The position numbers and the translations under genes were made by a program. The notes below the pieces were generated by a model, which did not search any database, had not been told where the DNA came from, and saw nothing but the letters and a program-made list of their open reading frames with translations. A stretch of DNA of 41,810 nt from Marilutibacter chinensis (GTDB taxonomy: Bacteria; Pseudomonadota; Gammaproteobacteria; Xanthomonadales; Xanthomonadaceae), in NCBI RefSeq assembly GCF_021725675.1, contig NZ_JAKJPO010000011.1:1-41810 (forward strand). The letters are read 5' to 3'. Position 1 is the first letter of the stretch, and each line of letters opens with the position of its first letter. Of the stretch, positions 17,005 to 27,822 are shown piece after piece.

Positions 17005-17113
17005 CGACACCGGCGGCGGCGCACGTTCCGGACCGCCAGGCCCTTCCCGGCTCACGGCGTCGCTGACGGCGCGGGTCGCCTCGATCGAACGACCGGAGCG
17101 GAAGGGCCGACCG

Positions 17114-17139
17114 GGGCGCCTGTCGTCTCGTTGGCGCCC
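17114..17139. terminator. Hairpin between convergent DUF1501 and 3HB-oligomer hydrolase genes
   Basis: GGGCGCC - 12-base loop - GGCGCCC forms a perfect 7-bp stem between two convergent stops (17004 and 17157). There is no T-run, so it is a candidate bidirectional terminator by position only. Confidence 0.4.
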
Positions 17140-17156
17140 GGCGACCCCGACCGGCC

Positions 17157-19049
17157 CTATCTCGGCATCGCCAGGTGCGCGGCGGTCAGCGGCTGGCCGG
17201 AACCCCGCGGCGTGGTTTCGATCAGCGCATCCGCCGGCAGTGGTGCGCCGCTCTCCAGATGCGCATCGACCCGATCCAGCGCCGCATGGACATAGGGCAG
17301 CAGCGGCACGTAGCGGGCCGCGTAATCCGGCAACCCGAGGAAGGCGTCGAAATGCTGTGCGTGGCGCACCCGCCAGAAGCGCACGTCGCGACCGGCCGCA
17401 CGCGCCATCGCCACATAGGGGCGGCTGCTGAACGCCATCGGGATCAGGCCGTCGTCGGTGCCGTGGATCACGATCACCGGCAGGCCTGCGCGCGGGGCAC
17501 CGGCGCGGATCTCGGCAACGCCCTTGCGCACGCGTCCGGCGGCGTCGCCGTCGCCCGTCCATAGCTTGCGCAGGCAGGTCAGTCCGGGCAGGTGCGGGTC
17601 GATCGCCGCGATCGACGTCTCGGCGATGCCGACACCGGCACCCGGCGGAATGCCGCTGCCGTCGGCCCACCACGCCGCACGCTCGGCATCGCTGGCCGGG
17701 CGTGGCGTCTGGCTGCCGTCGAGTGCGGCGAAAGCCAAGCCGCACGGATGCTCGCCGGGGGCATAACGGCCGTAGGCCGACGCATAGGTGACCGCGATCG
17801 CGCGCCACAGGTCGAAGCCGGCCGACGCCGCGCCCGCCCGCAGCGCCTCGTCGCTCCAGCCGCTGGCGTTGAGCCGGCGATGCGCATCGACCGCCTGGGC
17901 GCTGGGATCGGCACCGTCGACCAGCCCGGCGTCCTGCAGACGTCCGCAGCGCGCCAGTGCCGTAGCGCCGATCTGCGCCGCCAATGGCGGTTGCGGCAAC
18001 GGGGCCAGCGCCGGATCCAGCAGCGCGCACGGCATCAGCAAAGCCGCCTCGGTCGCGAAGTCATACAGGCTGCGTCCACCCTCGGCGTCGATGTTCGGTT
18101 CGCCGGCGACGACCGCATCGAGCCAGCCATCGGAACCACTGCCATCGGCCTCGGCCGCGCGCAGCACCGCGCCGCCGCCGTTGGAGATGCCGACCGCGAT
18201 CACCCGGGTGTTGTCGAAGGTGAACGGTCCCTCGCCCGGCCGCGCCTGGTCGAGCGCGTGCAACGCGAACTCGGCGGCCTGGCGGACATGGCGGCCCCAG
18301 TCGGCCTCGGGATTGTCCTGCGAGTGGGCGTGCTTGGCCGCGATCCCGCGCACTTCACCGGCGCCGGCGCCGGTAGCCGGCGCGTCCGGCGCGAACGCCA
18401 GCCCGGCGGCACCGGCCGCGGCCACGGTACCGTCCGCGCTCACACCCTGGCCGCTGTCGAGATCGAAGTAGTCGGTGCCGGCTCCCTTGTCGGTATAGGC
18501 GATCGCACATCCCTTCGGCAAACCCCACCCAGCGGCGACCGCGATCGCGCCGTAGATGCCGCGCGAGCCCGACGAGGCGGTCACCACCACGCAGCGCTTG
18601 CCGGCATCGAAACCGTCGGGGACCTGCACCAGCACGCGGTGCGGCTGGCGCGCGCCGTCGACGCGCGCGAATGCGCTGTACTCGCGCCCGGGCACGTCGG
18701 CGGTGCTGCCGTACAGCTCTCCGTAGCCGCCGCCCGGAGCCAGGTCGGCGATCCCGCGCCAGTTGCTCCAGATCGCGCGGCGACGCAGTTCGGCCGCGGT
18801 CGGGCGGGCCGGATCGGCGAACACCGGGGGCGCCATCGCACGCAATCCGCCGAGGCCCAGGCCGGCGGTGAGCAGGTCGTCGCCGTCACGGTGCTCGGTC
18901 ACCCGCATTTCGCTGAAGGGGCTGGTCGCGGCAGTGGAGGCCGGCATGTTCGGATCCCGGTCGGAGGATGCGCCGGTCGTCGCGCAAGCGGACAGGGCCA
19001 GCGCGAGAGCCGACGTCTGCACGACGGCACGAAGTATGGGCATGTTCAT
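17157..19049 (-). CDS. Lipoprotein D-(-)-3-hydroxybutyrate oligomer hydrolase
   Basis: The 630-aa product matches the 3HB-oligomer hydrolase family (PF10605), which cleaves soluble oligomers released from poly-3-hydroxybutyrate to 3-hydroxybutyrate monomers. Family sequences are visible along the whole length: GLGLGGLRAMAPPVFADP, YTDKGAGTDYFDLDSGQGV, VIAVGISNGGGAVLRAAE (GxSxG-like nucleophile in GISNGG), PVIVIHGTDDGLIPMAFSSRPYV (Asp) and RHAQHFDAFLGLPDY (His). The start at 19049 (MNMPILRAVVQTSALALALSACATT) gives a lipobox LSAC, so the enzyme should be anchored to a membrane facing the periplasm or outside. It is divergent from the response regulator gene at 19182, with a perfect palindrome between them. 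Confidence 0.92.
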   Translation of the reverse strand: MNMPILRAVVQTSALALALSACATTGASSDRDPNMPASTAATSPFSEMRVTEHRDGDDLLTAGLGLGGLRAMAPPVFADPARPTAAELRRRAIWSNWRGIADLAPGGGYGELYGSTADVPGREYSAFARVDGARQPHRVLVQVPDGFDAGKRCVVVTASSGSRGIYGAIAVAAGWGLPKGCAIAYTDKGAGTDYFDLDSGQGVSADGTVAAAGAAGLAFAPDAPATGAGAGEVRGIAAKHAHSQDNPEADWGRHVRQAAEFALHALDQARPGEGPFTFDNTRVIAVGISNGGGAVLRAAEADGSGSDGWLDAVVAGEPNIDAEGGRSLYDFATEAALLMPCALLDPALAPLPQPPLAAQIGATALARCGRLQDAGLVDGADPSAQAVDAHRRLNASGWSDEALRAGAASAGFDLWRAIAVTYASAYGRYAPGEHPCGLAFAALDGSQTPRPASDAERAAWWADGSGIPPGAGVGIAETSIAAIDPHLPGLTCLRKLWTGDGDAAGRVRKGVAEIRAGAPRAGLPVIVIHGTDDGLIPMAFSSRPYVAMARAAGRDVRFWRVRHAQHFDAFLGLPDYAARYVPLLPYVHAALDRVDAHLESGAPLPADALIETTPRGSGQPLTAAHLAMPR

Positions 19050-19085
19050 GCCACTCAGCCTAGCAAGGGGCGACGCGGTTCCCAT

Positions 19086-19099
19086 CGTACTTAGGTACG
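19086..19099. promoter_or_regulatory. Perfect palindrome CGTAC-N4-GTACG in the divergent promoter region
   Basis: CGTAC-ttag-GTACG lies 36 bases upstream of the 3HB-oligomer hydrolase start and 82 bases upstream of the response regulator start. NarL/LuxR-type regulators bind short inverted repeats of this kind. A related 12-mer (GTACCTTCGGAC, 8 of 12 identical) is found in the TonB receptor/permease promoter region at 27663-27674. Assignment to the neighbouring response regulator is inference. Confidence 0.5.
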
Positions 19100-19181
19100 A
19101 GCGGATGCGACCTCCGGAAGACGCACCGGCCTGCTAGGCTGGCGGCGTTGCCGGGCCTGGCCCGGAGCCCGATCCGCCCCG

Positions 19182-19847
19182 ATGTCCAGTTTGCTCATCG
19201 CCGACGACCACCCGCTGTTCCGGGCCGCGCTCCGCCAGGCCGCGGCCGATGCCGTCGCCGGCGCGCAGGTACGCGAGGCCGACACCCTAGAGGCGGTGCT
19301 GTCTGCGCTCGACGACGCTCCGGACACCGACCTGGTGCTGCTCGACCTGCACATGCCGGGCAATCACGGCCTGGCCGGACTGGCCGCGATCCGCGCCCAG
19401 TATCCGGGCGTCGCCGTGGTGGTGGTCTCGGCCAATGACGACCCTCGCGTTGTGCGGCGTGCGCTCGACCACGGTGCCGCCGGCTACCTGCCCAAAAGCG
19501 CCGGCCTGGACGAGCTGCGCGACGCGATCCGTGCGGTGCTGGCCTGCGAGCAGTGGCTGCCGGCGTCGCTGCGCGGGGCGGTCGCGCGCACCGAGAGCAC
19601 CCGCGCCGACGCCGACCTCGCCGCGCGCCTGGCCAGCCTTTCGCCGCAGCAGTTCCGCGTGCTGACCCTGGTCGCGCAGGGCCTGCTCAACAAGCAGATC
19701 GCCGACCGTCTCGATGTCCAGGAACGCACGGTCAAGGCGCATCTTTCGGCGATCTTCGAGCGTCTGGGCGTGCGCAACCGCACCCAGGCCGGCGTCGTGC
19801 TCCGCGAACTGGAGCTGGCCGACCCGTCGCGACAGCTTCAGGACTGA
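19182..19847 (+). CDS. NarL/LuxR-family response regulator (CrbR/ErdR-like)
   Basis: The 221-aa protein has an N-terminal receiver domain (acidic pair DD at 8-9, phospho-acceptor Asp55 in LVLLDLHMPG, Lys105 in GYLPKSA). Its C-terminal LuxR-type helix-turn-helix is at about 150-215 (LSPQQFRVLTLVAQGLLNKQ, VQERTVKAHLSAIFERLGVR). It probably binds DNA as a phosphorylated dimer. Proteins with this architecture pair with sodium-symporter-domain kinases in the CrbS/CrbR (MxtR/ErdR) systems that control acetate use in Vibrio and Pseudomonas. A kinase of exactly that type is encoded 2 kb downstream at 21825-25202. Its divergent neighbour is a 3HB-oligomer hydrolase, suggesting control of 3HB/acetyl-CoA metabolism. 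Pairing and targets are inferred. Confidence 0.9.
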   Translation: MSSLLIADDHPLFRAALRQAAADAVAGAQVREADTLEAVLSALDDAPDTDLVLLDLHMPGNHGLAGLAAIRAQYPGVAVVVVSANDDPRVVRRALDHGAAGYLPKSAGLDELRDAIRAVLACEQWLPASLRGAVARTESTRADADLAARLASLSPQQFRVLTLVAQGLLNKQIADRLDVQERTVKAHLSAIFERLGVRNRTQAGVVLRELELADPSRQLQD

Positions 19848-19851
19848 GCAG

Positions 19852-19870
19852 CTGGCGATTTTTTCGCCAG
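19852..19870. terminator. Hairpin right after the response regulator gene
   Basis: CTGGCGA-ttttt-TCGCCAG is a perfect 7-bp stem with a T5 loop, starting 5 bases after the stop codon. The T-tract is in the loop, not after the stem, so termination efficiency is uncertain. Confidence 0.45.
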
Positions 19871-19908
19871 ACCGTCCGCAGCCTCGGCAGAGCCGGGCCT
19901 GCGGCCAC

Positions 19909-19953
19909 TTGTCCACAGCTTTGCGAACCACCGGTCCACACCGGTTGTGGAAA
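19909..19953. promoter_or_regulatory. Cluster of DnaA-box-like sequences
   Basis: Three TCCACA cores occur in 45 bases: TTGTCCACA at 19909-19917 (one mismatch to the DnaA box TTATCCACA), GTCCACA at 19934-19940, and TTGTGGAAA at 19945-19953 (reverse complement TTTCCACAA). No replication genes are nearby. It lies upstream of the methyltransferase gene and could be a DnaA-responsive site or chance. Confidence 0.3.
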
Positions 19954-20018
19954 AGCCTCGCTGGACACGGCGCGGCCGCGCGCCGATCATCAGCGGCCGG
20001 TCACCGACGGGAACGCAC

Positions 20019-20762
20019 TTGACGCCCGAACAACTGGCGGCGCAACTGCGTTGTCCCAGCGGCGAGCATGCCGTGGAAGTCGCCGACCGCATGAACGAGG
20101 CCAACGGTCCACTGACCGTGAGGGCGATCGGCGTGCTCGACATCCAGTCCGGCGACGCAGTGCTGGAGATCGGTCCCGGCAATGCCGCCTTCGCGCCGGA
20201 CGCCCTGCGCCGGCCCGGTACGCACTACACCGGCGTCGACTGGTCCGGCGACATGGTCGCTGCCGCGCAACGGCGCCATGCAGGGCTGGTCGCGCAGGGA
20301 CGCGCCCGCTTCCTGCGTGGCAGCTCCGACGATCTGCCGTTCGCGCCGGGCAGTTTCGATCGCGCGCTGGCGGTGAACACGCTGTACTTCTGGGAACGGC
20401 CGCAACGCCACCTCGCGGCGATCAAGCGCATACTCAAGCCCGGCGGCAGCTTCTGCATCGTTTTCGGCGACCCCGGGTTCATGCGCGACCTGCCGTTCGT
20501 ACCGTTCGGCTTCACCCTGTACGAGCGCGAAATGGTGGAGCGGTTGCTGGACATCGCCGGCTTCGTCGACGTCCAGGCCCACGACCACCACGAAACGGTC
20601 ACCGGCAACAACGGCGAGACCGTCGCCCGACTTCCACCTGCTGTGCGGCCGTGCCGGCTGAGCCGGCCTGCTCCGGCCATCGAAGAGGGCCGGAGCCCTC
20701 CTAAAGATCGAACAGCCGGCGAGCGTTGCCGCTGCGGATCTTTGTCTTCTCCTCCTCGGTGA
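20019..20762 (+). CDS. Class I SAM-dependent methyltransferase, C-terminus apparently frameshifted
   Basis: The core shows the SAM-binding motif I VLEIGPGNAAFAPDAL, then YTGVDWSGDMVAAA (motif II acidic residue), FAPGSFDRALAVNTLYFW (motif IV) and IKRILKPGGSFCIVF, typical of Methyltransf_11/25 proteins of about 215 residues. I prefer the TTG at 20019 (LTPEQLAAQLRC...) as start; the open frame extends back to a GTG at 19947 through unlikely sequence. At the 3' end the frame runs to 20762, past a hairpin and 62 bases into the convergent amidohydrolase gene. Another frame gives a natural ending DFHLLCGRAG with TGA at 20659-20661. Loss of two bases near 20628 would explain this, so the native protein probably ended at 20661. 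The substrate is unknown. Confidence 0.8.
   Translation: MTPEQLAAQLRCPSGEHAVEVADRMNEANGPLTVRAIGVLDIQSGDAVLEIGPGNAAFAPDALRRPGTHYTGVDWSGDMVAAAQRRHAGLVAQGRARFLRGSSDDLPFAPGSFDRALAVNTLYFWERPQRHLAAIKRILKPGGSFCIVFGDPGFMRDLPFVPFGFTLYEREMVERLLDIAGFVDVQAHDHHETVTGNNGETVARLPPAVRPCRLSRPAPAIEEGRSPPKDRTAGERCRCGSLSSPPR
20670..20696. terminator. Strong hairpin between convergent methyltransferase and amidohydrolase genes
   Basis: GCTCCGGCC-atcgaagag-GGCCGGAGC is a perfect 9-bp GC-rich stem. It starts 8 bases after the inferred ancestral stop of the methyltransferase (20661) and ends 4 bases from the amidohydrolase stop (20701). It fits a bidirectional terminator and supports 20661 as the original end of the plus-strand gene. 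Confidence 0.6.
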
Positions 20763-21561
20763 GATCCAGCTTCTCGAAGGCTTCCAGCGTCCGGGCCAGC
20801 GATATCTGTGGATAGTCCGACCCCAGGATCAGGCTGTCGATGCCGACGTTGCGCAGGGTCCAGAGAAATTCCTTCTCGATCGGCGAGTCGGCGGCCAGCA
20901 GCACGGTCCCGGAGATGTCGAAATAGACGTTCTCGAGCTCCAGGCCCTCGGCGGTGCGCGCCAGCGGCAGGATGTTCCAGAAACGGAAGTTGAGGCCTCC
21001 GGCATGGGCGAACACGAACTTCGTCTGCTGCGCCCGTATTGCCAGGGTGAACAGGTTCTCGCTGTCGCCGGCGACGATGTTGGCGTTGTCCATCAGCACG
21101 ACCATGTCCAGCTCGCCGGCCTTGCGCACCAGCGCCAGCAACCGCGGATCGGTCACGTCGAACTGCTGGGTATGGGCATGCAGCTTGATCACTTTGACGC
21201 CACGACCGGCGATCCGCTCCAGCTCGTCCAGTGCCGCCTGGCCGTCGTAGGGATGCACGGTGCCGATCGGCATCGCCCCCGGGTGCTCGGCCGCCAGCTC
21301 GATCAGCGCGTCGTTGCGCGCGCGGATGTCGTCGGGGTCGCCCGCCGGCGCCTGGTTCGGACCGCCGAACCACATCACTCCGATCCCCGCCAGCTCCACT
21401 CGGGCCGATTCGGCATCGGCCTTGTACGCGCGCAGCGACTCGCCACCGTCGTGCAGATGGACGTGGATGTCGAACACGGGCCGTGCCGCCGGTGCCGGCG
21501 CGGTTTCCTGTGCGAAGGCGCCGCAGGAAAACAACAGCAGGGCCATCAGTGCACGCTTCAT
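20701..21561 (-). CDS. Exported amidohydrolase-2 family TIM-barrel hydrolase
   Basis: The 286-aa protein has a Sec signal peptide (MKRALMALLLFSCGAFAQE) and an amidohydrolase (PF04909) fold. The metal motif HVHLHDGG is near residue 35; VIKLHAHTQQFD, FVFAHAGGLNFRFWN and LILGSDYPQ supply the later His and Asp ligands. The end EEEKTKIRSGNARRLFDL is the usual family C-terminus. Such enzymes hydrolyse or decarboxylate diverse substrates; export makes a role on an extracellular or periplasmic substrate likely. Starting at 21561 (not the upstream ATG at 21705) places the signal peptide at the N-terminus. Its position inside the 3HB gene set does not by itself identify the substrate. Confidence 0.85.
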   Translation of the reverse strand: MKRALMALLLFSCGAFAQETAPAPAARPVFDIHVHLHDGGESLRAYKADAESARVELAGIGVMWFGGPNQAPAGDPDDIRARNDALIELAAEHPGAMPIGTVHPYDGQAALDELERIAGRGVKVIKLHAHTQQFDVTDPRLLALVRKAGELDMVVLMDNANIVAGDSENLFTLAIRAQQTKFVFAHAGGLNFRFWNILPLARTAEGLELENVYFDISGTVLLAADSPIEKEFLWTLRNVGIDSLILGSDYPQISLARTLEAFEKLDLTEEEKTKIRSGNARRLFDL

Positions 21562-21824
21562 CGGTCGGTTCTTCCGGTGTGGACTGGCGGTCGAGTCTAG
21601 CGGGAATGCGTGCGGCTCACAGGGCATCTGACTTACTCGGTCGATGGAGAACGACGACAGCGTTGCCGCAGGAGGAAGCGACGGCTCGCCGTTTCCGGAC
21701 GTCATCGACGCCCCGGCATCGATCGGGTGGCAGGTGCCCGGCAGCCCGCGCGACGATGACGCAGCGGAGGGGACAAGGTGCAGGCGGATTCGCTACCCCG
21801 GACGCAGGCCCTTCGGGCAAGCGG

Positions 21825-24800
21825 CTAGACCGCCGGCACCCGCGCACCGCGTGCGGCCAGCAACCGGTCCAGTACCGATTTCAATGCCAGCGGCTTGATC
21901 GGCTTGGCGATCAACGGCAACCCGGCCTCGTGCACGGCGCGGCGTACCTCGCCGCCGCCATCGGCGCTGAGGATCAGGGTCGGGCGGGTGCCGAAGCGCT
22001 GGCCCAGACGCTCGGCCAGGGCCACGCCGGTATCGCCGTCGTCGAGGTGATAGTCGAACAGCCACAGCGACGGCGTGCGGCTCCGCAGCATCGCCGCCGC
22101 GGTTTCACCATCGCCCGCGGCGCAGACCCGGTACCCCCAGCCGTCGAGCACCTTGGACAGTGCGGCCAATGCCTGCGGATCGTTGTCGACGACCAGCACT
22201 TCCAATCCCGCCCTGCCGGCGCCATCGGCAACGACCGCGCCGCCGGCGTTGGCGGGCCCCGCGACCCGCATCACCCGCACCGAGAACACCGCGCCGCGCC
22301 CCGGCGTGCTGCGCAGGCCGAGCGGCACGTGCAGCAGCTGCGCGATGCGGTCGGCGATCGACAGCCCGAGCCCGAGTCCCTGCCCCGGCGCGTCGGCACC
22401 GCGGCGGAACTCCTCGAAGATCACCCGCTGCTGCGATGGCGCGATGCCGGGGCCGGTGTCGTGCACCTCGACGCGCAGGCCATCGCGATCGCGGCGCACG
22501 CCCAGCAGCACGCTGCCGGTGGCGGTGTAGCGGACCGCGTTGGCGAGGAAGTTCTGCAGCACCCGCCGCAACAGCTGCGGGTCGCTGTGCACCCAGGCGT
22601 CGCTGCCGACGAAGCGGAAGCGCAGGTCACGGTCGGCCGCGATCGCGCCGAACTCCGATGCCAGCGGCTCCAGCACCTCGGACAGCGGGAAATCGCGTGG
22701 CTGTGGCACCAGCCCGCCGGCTTCCAGCTTCGACATGTCGAGCAGCCCGGTCAGCAGGTCGCCGGTGGAATCCAGTGCACCGATGATCTGGCGTGCGGTT
22801 TCGCGCCGGGCCGGTTCCAATTGCTGCTCGAGCGCGTCGGCGAACAGCTGCGCGGCATGCAGCGGCTGCATCAGGTCGTGGCCGACCGCGGCGAGGAAGC
22901 GGCTCTTGGCCTCGTTCGCGCGCTCGGCGTCGCGCTTCGCCGCCTCCAGGTCGGTGGTGCGTTCGGCCACGCGCTGCTCGAGGGTCTCGTTGGCCTGGAT
23001 CAGGCCGGCCTCGGCGCGGCGGAACGCGGTGACATCGGTGAACGTCGCGACGAAGCCGCCGCCGGGCATCGGGTTGCCGCGGATCTCGATGATCGTGTCC
23101 TCGGCGGGGCCACCTCCCGGAAGCACGCGCTCGCTCAGGTGCACGGTACCGGCCCGCATGTAGGCCAGCCGCCGTTCCAGCGCACGCTCGAGGTCGCCTT
23201 CCGGCGGCACCTGCTTCATCGCCCAGCGGGCAAGGTCGGCGATCGGCCGGCCGACCTGCAGCAGTTCGTCGGGAAAGCCGAACAGCTCGGCATAGCGGCG
23301 GTTCCAGGCGACCAGCCGCAGGTCGGCATCGACGACGCTGATGCCCTGGCTCATGTTGTGCAGCGCAGCCTCGAGCACGCGCTGGTTGAAGCGCAGGTCG
23401 GCCGAGGCCTCGCCGACGATCTGGGCGACGGTGTCGAGCGCACGGCCGGCCTCACGGCGGGCGGCGTCGAGCAGCACGCGCGCCGAGGCCGAACCCAGCA
23501 CCGCGGCGAGCTCGCGCTCCAGGTCCGCTTCGACTCCGGCCGGCACCGCGCCGGTCGCAGGGGCGTCGCCCAGCAACTGCTCGACGCGCTCGCGCGGCAG
23601 GAAACGCAGACCGGCATCGCGAAGGGTCTTGGCATCCAGTCCACGCCGGGTCGAGCGCGGCGCCTCGCGGCGCAGCACCGCGGCCAGCAGGGTAGCCAGC
23701 GTGCCGGCGAACAGGCTGGCGCCGACAGCGCGCGCGAGCCGGCTCCATCCGGTCAGTCCGAACAGCCCGTCCGGCGACAGCCAGCGCCAACCCAGCGGGC
23801 CCGTCTCGAGCCAGCCGGGCGACAATCCGCGCGCGGACAGGAACATCGGCACCAGCAGCACCCAGGCCCAGACCGCGAACCCGGAAAGCACGCCGACGAC
23901 CGCCGCACGCGGCGGCGTCTGCGGCCGCCACACCGCGAACGCGAGCGCCGGCGCCAGCGTGGCCAGCGCCGAGAACGACACCGCGCCGACGTCGGCCAGC
24001 GCGTCGCTGCTGGCGACCAGCCGGCTGTAGCCCCAGGCCAGCAGCATGATCACCACGATGCCGATCCGGCGCAGCGCCAGCACCCGGCCGCGCAGGTCGC
24101 TGCCGTCGTTGCGCGACCAGGCGCCGCGCAGCAGGCCCGGCGCGAACCAGTGGTTGCCGATCATCAGGCTCAGAGTCAGGGTACTGACCACGACCATGCC
24201 GGTGGCCGCGCTGAGCCCGCCCAGGAAGGCGACCAGCGCCAGCCCGTGCTGCCCCTGCGACAACGGCAACGCCAGCACGTACAAATCCGACGGCACTCCG
24301 CTGCCGCCCAGCAGGGCCGCTCCGGCCCGGGCCAGCGGCAGCACCGGCAGCGCGATCAGCACCAGGTACAGCGGAAACAGCCAGCGCGCGGTGTGCACGT
24401 CGCGCTCGTTGCGGCACTCGACCACGCCGACGTGGAACTGGTGCGGCAGGATGAACATCGCCAGCGCGCCAAGCAGCACCAGCGGCACGAAACCGCCACC
24501 GGGCGAGGCTTCGGGGACCGGCACCGGCGCCGCCGGCAGCGCCTCGGGCCAGCCGTCCAGCCCGAACCAGACGAAGGCGCCGATCGCCAGCATCGCCGCC
24601 AGCTTGAACAGCGACTCGAACGCCATCGCCAGCACCAGCCCGCGGTTGTGCTCGGCCGCGCTCGCCCGGCGGGTACCGAACAGCATCGCGAACAGCGCCA
24701 TAGCCAGTGCGACGTACAGCGCGCTGTCCTGCCAGGCCGGCAGCGTCGAGGCGTCCGGCGCACGTATGGTCAGCATGGAGAAGCTCATCGCGACCGCCTT

Positions 24801-25202
24801 CAGCTGCAACGCGATGTACGGCACCAGCCCGAGCGCCGCGACCAGGGTCACGGTCGCTGCCAGCCACGCGTCCTTGCCCAGCCGCGTCGCGATCAGGTCG
24901 GCCAGCGAGGTCGCGTTGGTCTCGCGCGCCAGCCGGACCAGCCTGACCATGAAGCCGACCGCAAGCGCGTAGAACAGGATCGCGCCGAGGAACGTCGGCG
25001 GCAGCGGCCAGCCATAGCGCGCGGCCTGGGTGACGGTGCCGTAGAACGTCCAGGACGTACAGTGCACCGCCAGCGACAACGCGTAGACGTGGCGCCAGTG
25101 GCGGGCCCATGCGGTGGGCCGGCGCTCGGCATACAGCGCGGCCCCGAACATCAACGCCAGCCAGGCCAGGCTGGCGATCGCGACCGTGGTCAGGCTCAGC
25201 AT
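21825..25202 (-). CDS. Hybrid sensor histidine kinase with sodium:solute symporter domain (CrbS/CbrA-like)
   Basis: The 1125-aa protein begins with about 12-13 membrane helices of the sodium:solute symporter (SSS) fold (residues ~1-490). A PAS domain follows (~610-720; NMSQGISVVDADLRLVAWNRR), then a coiled coil (ETLEQRVAERTTDLEAAKRD). HisKA has phospho-accepting His775 in AVGHDLMQPLHAAQLF. HATPase_c has N-box NFLANAVRYT, G1 DTGPGIAP and G2 GLGLGLSIADR. A C-terminal receiver has Asp1050 (LWLFDYHLDD). This is the full CrbS/MxtR architecture, which senses carbon supply and signals to a LuxR-type regulator such as that at 19182. The symporter part may transport or bind its ligand. I start at ATG 25202; the frame extends 26 codons further without a membrane segment. 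Confidence 0.93.
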   Translation of the reverse strand: MLSLTTVAIASLAWLALMFGAALYAERRPTAWARHWRHVYALSLAVHCTSWTFYGTVTQAARYGWPLPPTFLGAILFYALAVGFMVRLVRLARETNATSLADLIATRLGKDAWLAATVTLVAALGLVPYIALQLKAVAMSFSMLTIRAPDASTLPAWQDSALYVALAMALFAMLFGTRRASAAEHNRGLVLAMAFESLFKLAAMLAIGAFVWFGLDGWPEALPAAPVPVPEASPGGGFVPLVLLGALAMFILPHQFHVGVVECRNERDVHTARWLFPLYLVLIALPVLPLARAGAALLGGSGVPSDLYVLALPLSQGQHGLALVAFLGGLSAATGMVVVSTLTLSLMIGNHWFAPGLLRGAWSRNDGSDLRGRVLALRRIGIVVIMLLAWGYSRLVASSDALADVGAVSFSALATLAPALAFAVWRPQTPPRAAVVGVLSGFAVWAWVLLVPMFLSARGLSPGWLETGPLGWRWLSPDGLFGLTGWSRLARAVGASLFAGTLATLLAAVLRREAPRSTRRGLDAKTLRDAGLRFLPRERVEQLLGDAPATGAVPAGVEADLERELAAVLGSASARVLLDAARREAGRALDTVAQIVGEASADLRFNQRVLEAALHNMSQGISVVDADLRLVAWNRRYAELFGFPDELLQVGRPIADLARWAMKQVPPEGDLERALERRLAYMRAGTVHLSERVLPGGGPAEDTIIEIRGNPMPGGGFVATFTDVTAFRRAEAGLIQANETLEQRVAERTTDLEAAKRDAERANEAKSRFLAAVGHDLMQPLHAAQLFADALEQQLEPARRETARQIIGALDSTGDLLTGLLDMSKLEAGGLVPQPRDFPLSEVLEPLASEFGAIAADRDLRFRFVGSDAWVHSDPQLLRRVLQNFLANAVRYTATGSVLLGVRRDRDGLRVEVHDTGPGIAPSQQRVIFEEFRRGADAPGQGLGLGLSIADRIAQLLHVPLGLRSTPGRGAVFSVRVMRVAGPANAGGAVVADGAGRAGLEVLVVDNDPQALAALSKVLDGWGYRVCAAGDGETAAAMLRSRTPSLWLFDYHLDDGDTGVALAERLGQRFGTRPTLILSADGGGEVRRAVHEAGLPLIAKPIKPLALKSVLDRLLAARGARVPAV

Positions 25203-25338
25203 GGGAAGGACATCGGCCGCATCGTGCGGCAGCATAGCGCAGCGCGGAGGGGGCCCGTCCCTGAACCCGTCCCGCGCCAATCAGCCGGGCGCCACCCGCC
25301 CCATACGGTGTCCGGCGGGGCGGCAGCGGCCGCCCGGA

Positions 25339-27549
<2,211 letters not shown>

Positions 27550-27662
27550 GTCGTGTCCTCTCCCCAGGGTACAAGTACGGGCCGGTGACGGCGTGGTCGG
27601 TTCGTGGCGGCGCAACCCGCCATGCCGCCACAGACTAGGTTCGGTGCCGGGCGCGGACAGCT

Positions 27663-27674
27663 GTACCTTCGGAC
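27663..27674. promoter_or_regulatory. Candidate operator between TonB receptor and permease genes
   Basis: GTACCTTCGGAC, within TGTACCTTCGGACA, matches the perfect palindrome at 19087-19098 (GTACTTAGGTAC) at 8 of 12 positions, suggesting GTACYTNNGKAC. It lies 113 bases upstream of the receptor start and 148 upstream of the permease start. A shorter palindrome GTAC-aa-GTAC at 27569-27578 lies nearer the receptor start. Binding by the local LuxR-type regulator is inferred. Confidence 0.35.
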
Positions 27675-27822
27675 AATGCCGGGTCGTGATCGGCTTGCCG
27701 AGACTCTTGCGAAACGAGCTTCCGTCATTCCGGCACGCGTCGCCGCGTCCGGTACCCGTCCGCGGGGATGGAGGTCCATGGGACAGGCGGCCTTGCCGTC
27801 TCCCGCATACCGGGGATTCTCG

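Noticed and set aside
19909..19953. Chromosomal replication origin
   Set aside because: Only three imperfect DnaA-like boxes, no AT-rich unwinding region and no dnaA, dnaN or parAB genes in the neighbourhood.
27569..27578. GTAC-aa-GTAC as a third copy of the shared operator
   Set aside because: Spacer is two bases shorter than in the other two sites, so it was not counted as the same motif.
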